From a virus, in the IMG/VR virus record IMGVR_UViG_3300001920_000015, positions 1 to 45,935 of that record: a DNA stretch of 45,935 nt. One strand, written 5' to 3'. The translations under genes were made by a program, and so were the position numbers. Below are positions 1 to 7,100 of the stretch, in pieces. The notes beneath the pieces are model-generated. The model was not told where the DNA came from. It made no database searches and saw only the letters and a program-made list of their open reading frames with translations. How positions within the stretch are numbered: the first letter of the stretch is position 1; each line of letters begins with the position of its first letter.

Positions 1-1344
1 TCATGCCACCGCCCCAGCCGTCGGGCGGGCCTCGGCGGCGAGCGTGCCGATCCCGCCGGGTCGGAGTCGCAGTTCCAGGTTCGTCGGCGTGACGATGACC
101 CCTTCGACCAGCAGCCGGACCAGACGCTGCTGCTCGGCCGGGAAGAGTTGCTCCCATACCCGGTCAACCTGCGTCATCGCGACCGTGACCTGCGCTTCGT
201 CCAGGGTCGGGTCAAGCGCCACCGCCTGCGGGATCATCGCCTCGATCATCTCGGGTGCCCGCAATACCCGCCGTAGTTGCGCGACCACCGCTTTCTCCAG
301 TTCCCCGGCCGGCAGGCGCGGCAGGCCCGAGGCGCCCGGCCCCTCGTGCATGTCGCGGGTGCTCAGGTAGTAGCGATAGGTGCGGCCGTTGGGCTTGGTC
401 GTGTGCCACGGCGACAGGGCGCGGCCATCCGGGCCGGTCAGCAGACCCTTCAGCAGGAACTCCACCTTGCCCCGGCGGGAGGCACCTGCCCGGAGCCGGC
501 CGTTGACCTGCAGGAGGGCGTGCGCCTCGTCCCACAGGACGCGCTCGATGATCGGCGCATGCGTGTTCTCGAAATACTGGTCGCGGTGCTTCATTTCGCC
601 GAGGTAGGTCCGGCAGTGCAGAATCTTGTGGACCGAACTCTTGTCGTGGAGCTGGCCCGCTAGCGTTCTGCCCGCTTTGGTCGTCCACGTCTTGTTGCAC
701 CAGCCGTGCGCGCGGATCTCCTGCACGACCTTCAGGATCGAACCCAGCGCGACGAAGCGGCGGAAGATCGTGCGGACCTGTTCCGCCTCGGCTTCGTTGA
801 TCGCCAATCGGCGATCGACAACGTCGTATCCCAGCGGCGGGATACCATGCATCCACAGCCCCTTCTTCTTGCTGGCGACGAACTTGTCGCGGATGCGCTC
901 GGCGGTCAATTCACGTTCGAACTGTGCGAAGGTCAACAGGATGTTCAGCAGCATCCGGCCCATCGCATCGGTGGTGTTGAACTGCTGGGTCACCGACACG
1001 AAGGTCACGCCGTGCCGGTCGAAGACCTTGACCAGTTCGGCGAAGTCGAACAGCGAGCGGCTCAGACGGTCGATCTTGTAGGCGACGACGATGTCGATCA
1101 GGCCCGCTTCGATGTCGGCGATCAACCTTTGCAGGGCAGGGCGCTCCAAGGTGCCGCCTGAAAAGCCGCCATCGTCGTAGTCGTTGGCGACCGGAATCCA
1201 GCCGTCGGCGCGGCGGCTGGCGATGCAGGCGGCGCCCGCGTCGCGCTGCGCATCGATGGAGGTGTACTCCTGATCCAGTCCTTCTTCCGTGGACTTGCGC
1301 GTGTAGACCGCGCAGCGGAGGCGCCTGGGTGCAATCGCGCTCAT
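1..1344 (-). CDS. Large serine recombinase (phage integrase-type)
   Basis: This 447-residue protein is a site-specific DNA recombinase that forms a covalent serine-DNA intermediate, and it is the probable integrase of the element. The N-terminal resolvase domain (about residues 8-155) has the YTRKS motif with the catalytic serine at residue 18, followed by YKIDRLSR and a GRMLLNILLTFAQFERE-type helix. The Recombinase domain follows (GIPPLGYDV onward, about 170-290), then a shorter C-terminal region. The ATG at 1344 is chosen because AAAGGAGG lies just upstream and because it overlaps the DUF2924 stop as ATGA, which implies translational coupling. The frame remains open upstream, but that stretch duplicates DUF2924 coding DNA. 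The stop codon falls on the first bases of the window, so the gene is complete. An integration role is inferred; no att sites were found. Confidence 0.9.
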   Translation of the reverse strand: MSAIAPRRLRCAVYTRKSTEEGLDQEYTSIDAQRDAGAACIASRRADGWIPVANDYDDGGFSGGTLERPALQRLIADIEAGLIDIVVAYKIDRLSRSLFDFAELVKVFDRHGVTFVSVTQQFNTTDAMGRMLLNILLTFAQFERELTAERIRDKFVASKKKGLWMHGIPPLGYDVVDRRLAINEAEAEQVRTIFRRFVALGSILKVVQEIRAHGWCNKTWTTKAGRTLAGQLHDKSSVHKILHCRTYLGEMKHRDQYFENTHAPIIERVLWDEAHALLQVNGRLRAGASRRGKVEFLLKGLLTGPDGRALSPWHTTKPNGRTYRYYLSTRDMHEGPGASGLPRLPAGELEKAVVAQLRRVLRAPEMIEAMIPQAVALDPTLDEAQVTVAMTQVDRVWEQLFPAEQQRLVRLLVEGVIVTPTNLELRLRPGGIGTLAAEARPTAGAVA

Positions 1345-1811
1345 CGGCGGCCTCCTTTGCGTAGGCCGAAGAACGCCGGCCCGGACCACTGCGTCCCCGT
1401 GATCTTGCGGGCGATCATTGACAGACTCCGGTAGCGGGAGCCCGCGTACTCGAACTCGCCGTCGGCGAGGACGTGGACGCGATGTTCGACACCAGCGTAG
1501 AGGCGCACCAGCTCGGTGCCGGCGACGGGCACCGCGCCGACCCGCTGTCGAGTCAGCGTGCCAGTCGCGACCAACTCGTCGATGCGGCGGTGGTTGCGTT
1601 CGAGCAGGTCCCGATCGGTCTTGGCAAACTCGACCTCCTGCCAGCGGTGCGCGATGCGCTTCTCGACGAAGCGGCGATTCGCGACGGGCGGCTTTGTGCC
1701 GAACAGTCGATGCCACTCATTCGAGAGGTCGCTCCAAGACCAGTCGGCCAGGCCCGCGATGCGTGCTGCCATCGAAGCGGTCGTTGCCGTAGGGGAGGGT
1801 GCTTGGGTCAT
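1341..1811 (-). CDS. DUF2924 domain protein
   Basis: This 156-residue protein matches the DUF2924 family, which is typically found next to large serine recombinases in phage-like elements. Visible signatures are LSNEWHRLFGTKPP near residue 30, the helix NRRFVEKRIAHRWQEVEF, and the C-terminal segment with GAVPVAGTELVRLY and a helix-turn-helix-like stretch ending in ITGTQWSGPAFFGLR. The molecular role is not established; an accessory role for the recombinase is inferred from the invariant pairing. It overlaps the small gene upstream and the recombinase downstream by four bases each (ATGA). Its ribosome binding site GGAG lies in the 3' arm of a hairpin (1818-1838), and a conserved promoter-like element (1841-1869) sits 29 nt upstream of the ATG. 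Confidence 0.85.
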   Translation of the reverse strand: MTQAPSPTATTASMAARIAGLADWSWSDLSNEWHRLFGTKPPVANRRFVEKRIAHRWQEVEFAKTDRDLLERNHRRIDELVATGTLTRQRVGAVPVAGTELVRLYAGVEHRVHVLADGEFEYAGSRYRSLSMIARKITGTQWSGPAFFGLRKGGRR

Positions 1812-2023
1812 GCCTGTGGACTCCGGTTGGTGGAGTCCGCATGGACGCGCTGTGCCGCGACAAAGCCAAGTCCAGAGCCGGCGGGAGCAGGCGCGGCGAC
1901 GGCAGTCGTGTGCGCGTCGCCGCCGCGCAGGCGGTGCAGGCCCAGGGCCAAGAGCGCGGCGGCCTCCGCGCGCCGCTGTGCCGGCGTCATGCGCGCCGGG
2001 TCGTGAAGGTTGGAGGGTATCAA
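1808..2023 (-). CDS. Small protein of the DUF2924-recombinase unit
   Basis: This 71-residue protein begins MIPSNLHDPARMTPAQRRAE and contains a short amphipathic helix (EAAALLALGLHRLRGG) followed by an alanine- and proline-rich tail. Small proteins with a MTPAQRR-type start are common first members of DUF2924-recombinase units, so I take it as a real gene; its function is unknown. An internal ATG at residue 12 is a possible alternative start. Its stop overlaps the DUF2924 start as ATGA. The 3' end of the gene carries the promoter-like element and hairpin that precede DUF2924, so the coding and regulatory signals overlap. Confidence 0.6.
   Translation of the reverse strand: MIPSNLHDPARMTPAQRRAEAAALLALGLHRLRGGDAHTTAVAAPAPAGSGLGFVAAQRVHADSTNRSPQA
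1818..1838 (-). promoter_or_regulatory. Hairpin enclosing the DUF2924 ribosome binding site
   Basis: A perfect 7-bp inverted repeat (GGACTCC / GGAGTCC, 7-nt loop) lies directly upstream of the DUF2924 start codon at 1811. In the mRNA sense the 3' arm contains GGAG, about 9 nt before the ATG, so the folded leader would hide the ribosome binding site. Each arm contains a GGA trinucleotide, the core of CsrA-type RNA sites. Regulation by RNA structure or a CsrA-like protein is inferred. Confidence 0.5.
1841..1869 (-). promoter_or_regulatory. Conserved bipartite promoter-like element, copy 1 (before DUF2924-recombinase)
   Basis: On the minus strand this reads TTGGCT, 17 bp, GTCCAT, with ACAGCGC abutting the second box. 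It shares this architecture with five other copies in the window. Its downstream end lies 29 nt before the DUF2924 ATG. It sits inside the 3' end of the small upstream gene, so it would drive DUF2924 and the recombinase separately. Confidence 0.6.
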
Positions 2024-2149
2024 GGGGGTTCCGCTGGAGTGTCAAACCAGCGGGAAGTGTCCCAAGCCGATCCCGCTGTTGTATCGCAGCCTGGCGTAGG
2101 CTGCGCAACCCGGACGGGGTCGACCGTCGAACGACCATGGTTGAATCAG

Positions 2150-3034
2150 ATGATATTTGCCTTGCTGTGCATGCTTCTTGCCACTTGGATCGCTCGTATC
2201 ATCCGTCGCCCATCTTCCGCGCAGCGATCCAAAGCTCGCAGGCATGCCAAACGTGAAGCGCAATCGGTATCGACGCAAGCCAGCGACATGCGTCACCATC
2301 GTGCAAAACCAGCCGCGGTTCGCGAAGTGCTGTTCACAATAGCGCTCGAAGCTCCCGACGCCAGTTGCCGCATGATCGCGGATCGGTTCAACCGCGATCA
2401 CGTCGAACAGGGATGGTCGGTCGGTAAGACCTACGTGTCGGAGTTCCTGCGCGATTTCAGACAATGGCGGGCATCGCCCAAGCGCCACCTGCATTCCATC
2501 GATACCGCCGGCGCGGTCAATCAGGTCTGGGCCATCGATCTCACCGAGCATCGGATCGAACCACGGACGCGACAACCATTGCTCGGAATTCTCGACCACG
2601 GCAGTCGGCGCATGCTGACGTTGGACGCCCTGCGCGAGCGTACATCGATCGCCATCCTGCGACTGTTGCTGGATGCCATCGAACACTACGGCAAGCCGAA
2701 GGCGATTCGCACCGACAACGAAGCCATGTTCACCTCCTAGGTCTTCGCCTTCGCGCTGCAGTGGCTGGGCATCCGCCACCAGCGGACGTTACCTCACTGC
2801 ACCTGGATGAATGGCCGCATCGAGCGGGGCTGGTCCACGTTCAAGCAAGTGCTCCGAGTCTGCAATATCCCAAGAGAAGCGGAGCTGCAGGCAACGTTGA
2901 ACTTCCTGCGCAGCGTCTACAACCAAGAGCGGCCGCATCAGTCGCTGAGCGGGCACACGCCCGACGAAGCGTGGCGCATCCTCATCGAGCGGAAGCGCAA
3001 GGCCAAGCGGCGCGACCGCCCCCGGCGACGATAG
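2150..3034 (+). pseudogene. DDE (integrase-core) transposase broken by an amber codon
   Basis: The frame from the ATG at 2150 encodes an integrase-core transposase of the stand-alone IS3/IS481-like type. It has a short hydrophobic N-terminus, a helix-turn-helix-like region (CRMIADRFNRDH ... VGKTYVSEFLRDF), the first catalytic Asp in VWAIDLTEHR and the second in RTDNEAMFTS. A TAG codon then occurs in frame at 2738-2740. The same frame continues with the usual motifs LGIRHQRTLPH, CTWMNGRIERGWSTFKQ (third catalytic Glu) and YNQERPHQSL to a stop at 3034. A single TGG-to-TAG change would explain it. The truncated product lacks the third catalytic residue, so the gene is probably dead unless the amber is suppressed. 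No convincing terminal inverted repeats were identified. Confidence 0.8.
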
Positions 3035-3286
3035 TCGGCGAAGACAACGTGGCCAAGACGACCGGGCAGACACTGTCCGCGACGGCGCTTGATCCGAGTC
3101 CAGAAAACTGTGTCGGACACCCGTTCTCGGCGCAAACTGCTGGCAATCCGATGACCTCCGGGTCCGCTTTCTGCTGCCTCCGCGCGTCGAAACTTCATCG
3201 AAATTGCGTTCCGCAAGCCGCGGGAGCGGCTTTGAGGACAACGGACAGCACGCCGCCGTACAGGCTGCAGCGCGCGGGGGCGATAC

Positions 3287-3658
3287 TTAAGCTCCTCTGT
3301 AAATGGCTAGTAGCTTGTAGCTGCCTTTTTCAATGTATAAGCACACGTCTCCTCCGAGCACAGGCTGTTTAGGCCGCATGCAAACTTCATCGTAATCCTT
3401 ATTTTCAAGCAAGCGGCGAAATCTGATTGCGTAATCATCCTTCCTGCTTGAGTCAAAAACTGAAGTCTTGCCATTTCCGAAACTAGCTATTGAATCAACT
3501 CTCAGAGAATCTATTTCGATACCTTCTTCTTCAGCGTAACATTTTGCAGAAATTGCTGAATCCTGATGGTGGCTTAAATTCAAACAAGAATTCTTGCTGC
3601 AACCGAGCAGGCAAAGTGCAGCCATGGGCAGCATGAGAATTAACTTGCAGTTTGACAT
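3287..3658 (-). CDS. Small lipoprotein, second of a paralogous pair (putative immunity)
   Basis: This 123-residue protein has a lipoprotein signal peptide (MSNCKLILMLPMAALCLLGC, lipobox LLGC with Cys20). The mature part has two sites matching the neighbour at 3765-4130: a CYAEEEGIEID-type motif after the lipobox region, and a C-terminal VCLYIEKGSYKLLAI strand pattern matching ICIYIDKKDRKLILI. It therefore looks like a diverged duplicate. It lies downstream of the Rhs toxin gene and first lipoprotein on the same strand. Base composition is visibly AT-richer than the phage genes, as is common for exchanged toxin-tip and immunity cassettes. The immunity role is inferred from position only; no characterised family is recognised. 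Confidence 0.65.
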   Translation of the reverse strand: MSNCKLILMLPMAALCLLGCSKNSCLNLSHHQDSAISAKCYAEEEGIEIDSLRVDSIASFGNGKTSVFDSSRKDDYAIRFRRLLENKDYDEVCMRPKQPVLGGDVCLYIEKGSYKLLAIYRGA

Positions 3659-3764
3659 GATCTTTACTCCATTTTTTTGACGGCATCACCGCGAACAATG
3701 CACTCAGAGAAAAGAGACAGTCACGCCAAGGGGGGTGGGCATGGCAAGAATTTGATAAACGCGC

Positions 3765-4130
3765 TCAAACACCAAAATTAATTAATATTAACTTCCTGTC
3801 TTTTTTGTCTATATATATGCAGATTCTATCCGCAGCGCCCGTCTGGGCATGGTCATAGCAAACCTCGAAATACCTTCTTCCCTGTAACGGGGATAATGCG
3901 TCCTTGGAATATTCATCATTCTTCAGATTGGCCGACGTAATTTCTCCGTTCATCATGGACTTTATCTGCCCGGGCTCAAAGGCGGACAAGTCGATATCAC
4001 TTTCATGTGCATAGCAATTGGCAGCCCCTAAAACATCATCGATCTTTTCACAATTTGCATTGCGATCGCATGATGCACTGAGTATTGTGGCCAAAGAAAT
4101 AAAAATTATTTTATATTTTTGACATTTCAT
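3765..4130 (-). CDS. Small lipoprotein coupled to the Rhs toxin (putative immunity)
   Basis: This 121-residue protein has a signal peptide ending in a lipobox-like ILSASC, so it is probably lipid-anchored facing the periplasm. Two further Cys residues (NCYAHESDID and FEVCYDH) recur at matching places in the paralogue downstream. Its ATG overlaps the Rhs stop as ATGA, with GGAG in the 3' end of the Rhs coding region, so translation is coupled to the toxin. Direct coupling to a polymorphic toxin's C-terminus is the usual position of a cognate immunity gene, and the membrane anchor suggests protection at the envelope. The family is not recognised, and the function is inferred from context. Confidence 0.7.
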   Translation of the reverse strand: MKCQKYKIIFISLATILSASCDRNANCEKIDDVLGAANCYAHESDIDLSAFEPGQIKSMMNGEITSANLKNDEYSKDALSPLQGRRYFEVCYDHAQTGAADRICIYIDKKDRKLILINFGV

Positions 4131-7100
4131 AGCAGGGCTCCTGGGCTGTACTGCTGCCCTCTAATTTTCCATAGGTAGTTTCGCAAGTCACCATTCGGTG
4201 TACCGAGATAAACATTAACTTTTTCAGCATCTCCGTACCCCTTATCGTCCTTAGAAAAATGCTCTGAATCGTACCCGAACCAAGCATCTGGAAGGTACCA
4301 TTCTGGCCGAGAAGAATTTGGATGGGTATGCCAAGCAGCCCATCTTTTCGCGCAAGACGGGCAGTTTCCAGAGCCACCGAAGACATCGCCTATTTTCGGA
4401 TCGCATCTATCAATTATTCCGACAACAGGCCCCGTCCAAAAAAACTTCTTGTTCTCATCCTGACAGATATTCCCACAAAATTCGATATTTCTTCTCATGC
4501 TCACCGGGCGCATTTTCTTTAAAATATTGATCGCAGCGTCTCTTGAGTTGTCGAAGCGCGGAGCCCCTGGCGCACATTTGCTCCCACATTCCGAAAGGAG
4601 GCCAAATCTATCCCTCCTGTTGAGCCCATTGGCAGCGGAGTATAAGTATGTGCTTACTCCGCCAAATAAACCAACGGGGTCGCTCTGAGTGTAGCGGCCA
4701 ACATCTGCGTCGTAGTCCCTATAATAATTTTGAATAAATCCACTAGAAGAGTCATTCCTTTGCCCAGGGAAACGCATATCCAATACAAACTGCTCTCCGT
4801 TGTCATCAGGATCCTGATTCGGCACGCCATTTCCGAAAGCCTCGTCCATCAGCTCCCAATGCCAGACAGCCCTGCTGGTCACCGGGTCGAGCGCAACACG
4901 CGGCGTTTCCAGCATATCCGTTTGGAGATAGTAGAGTTTTTGGCTCGCTCCACTGCCCACCAATATGCCAACCGGCATATTGCCAAGCCAGATGGCTTGC
5001 TGCGTGGGATTCCCAGTGACACTATCGTAGTCTCCAATCCAACGACCAGACTCGTCGTAGACAGTGACGATACGCTTAGTACTGTTGAATTTGAGCACCT
5101 GCTCGCCGTTGCCGTTGTATCGATATTGCATCGAGGTCGTGCCGTTGTGCCTGACCTCCGACATGCGATTGGCGGCGTTGTAACTGAAGTCGCGCACGAT
5201 TCCGGCTGAGACGGCTTTGCCTGTGATGCCACTGCCCCATGCGGGGCGTGCGACCATTTTTGACGGCGGGGGTGCCGACCCGGATGGCACGGCACTGGGC
5301 GTGCTGGCGCCCTGCTCAGGCTGACGCCACTGCCAGAATGCACGGGAGCGCTCCTGTCTCTCTTCGCGCCGCGCACGCAAGTCCCGCAGACGCGCGCGCA
5401 TGCCAGCACGGGCGGTGCCCGGCGGCTGCCATTGGGCGTAGGGATCGGCACCGGCTTGGGTGTCGACGCGCGGGGGCACGCGCGTACTCGCGTTGCGCAT
5501 ATCACCCGCCAGCTGTCGGAGTTCAGCCTGCCCATCACTTGGGGACTGCCTCCACAGCGGAGACGTTGGCCTTGCTGATGCCTGCCGCTGCAATGCAGTC
5601 TGCGCCACACCGCCGATGCGGGTCGTATTGCCCACAGCGTCGTAGCTGCGGTTCTGGGAGCCCACAGCGGTCAATCGATGGCTGGTTCCAGCGTATGCAT
5701 AGGCCGTGGTCGTGCTGCCTTCGGTCTTGCTCATCCGGTTGCCCGTGGCGTCGTAGGCGTAGCCTTGCAGGAGCAGACCGTTCCCGCCCTCACGCACGGC
5801 GGTGAGCCGGTCGAGGCCGTCGTAATCGTAGGTCCGCATCGGCGGATCGGCTTGGTCGCCTTTTCGTAGCGCCGTCAGATTCCCTGCTGCATCGAACTGG
5901 TAGCCCACGCTCAGACTGCTCGGATTGGGGACAAGATTGTTGCCCACCTCGGTACCGGTCTGGATGATGCCGGGGCGGTGGTTGCGGTCGACCGTGCGCC
6001 GGTGAACGAGGCCGTTGCCGTAGGTCCACCCGGCGATAGTGCCAAAGGGGTGATAGCGCGCCTGGGTGAGCAGTCGTTGCTTGCGGCCATCGGCCATGAT
6101 CACATCGATTTGGAACACTCGGCCTTCGCGATCCTGACTCACTCGCACCTCAGCGCCGTCCGGGTAGCGCCAGCCATAGAACCGGCCACGGCCGGGGCGC
6201 GGAATGATGCGATAGTCCTGGCCCTGCGGCACGGGCGGCGGAGTCCACAGATAGCGCAGAGCATATGCGCGGTTGTCGGTGCGCTGTAGCTTCTGGGTGA
6301 GTTGGCCGTAGCGGTCGTAGCACCAGGTGGTACTGCCGCTGGCATCGGTCATCCGCGCCAGACGGCCGGTGAGGTAGCGCTCGCCCGCGGCGCAGTCGCT
6401 TTGGGCCGTATCGTAGATGAAGCCGACGCTTTGAGTCGGATCGCTCGGATAATCGATGGTGGTTGGGCGGTTCAGGGCGTCATAGGCGACCTGGGTCGTG
6501 ACGCCGCGGGCATCGGTGCTGGTGACCTGATTGCCGGCTGCGTCGTAGCCGTACGTGGTGACGCCGGTATCGGGGCTGTCCAGCCGCGTACGCTCGCCGA
6601 ACGCATTGTAGGCATAGTCGGTGTACAGGTTCTTGGGGTCGGTCACGCGGGTGAGGCGGTCCAACGTATCGTAGGAGTACAGGATCTGTGCGCGGTCGCT
6701 GGCGCCTGCTGGAGCGGTGGCGTTGCCGATGCTGGCAGTCATGCGGCCCAACGGGTCGTAGGCCGAGCCGTTGGCGCGCAGCAGCGGATCGGTGCTGCCC
6801 ACCTGGTTGCCCTCGGCGTCGTAAGCGAACACGGTTGCGGCATTGTTCGCGTCGACGATGCGTGCCAGACGCCCCAACGTGTCGAACTCCCGCGACAGTT
6901 CACGGGTCAGATTGCCAGTGGCGTCGAAGGTATGCTCGGCGATGCGCTCGCCGGCCGCATTCAGGGTGTAGACGATGGCGTTGCCGTCGCTGTCCGCGAC
7001 GGTGGTAAGGCGCTGACCGTCGTCGTAGCCGAACAAGACGATGCTGCGGTCGGGCTTGACCAGCTTGCGCACCAGGCCCTCGGCGGTGTACTCGGTGCGG

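Noticed and set aside
3110-3120. Palindrome GTGTCGGACAC after the transposase as a transposon end
   Set aside because: No matching copy was found on the other side of the transposase, so it cannot be supported as a terminal repeat.
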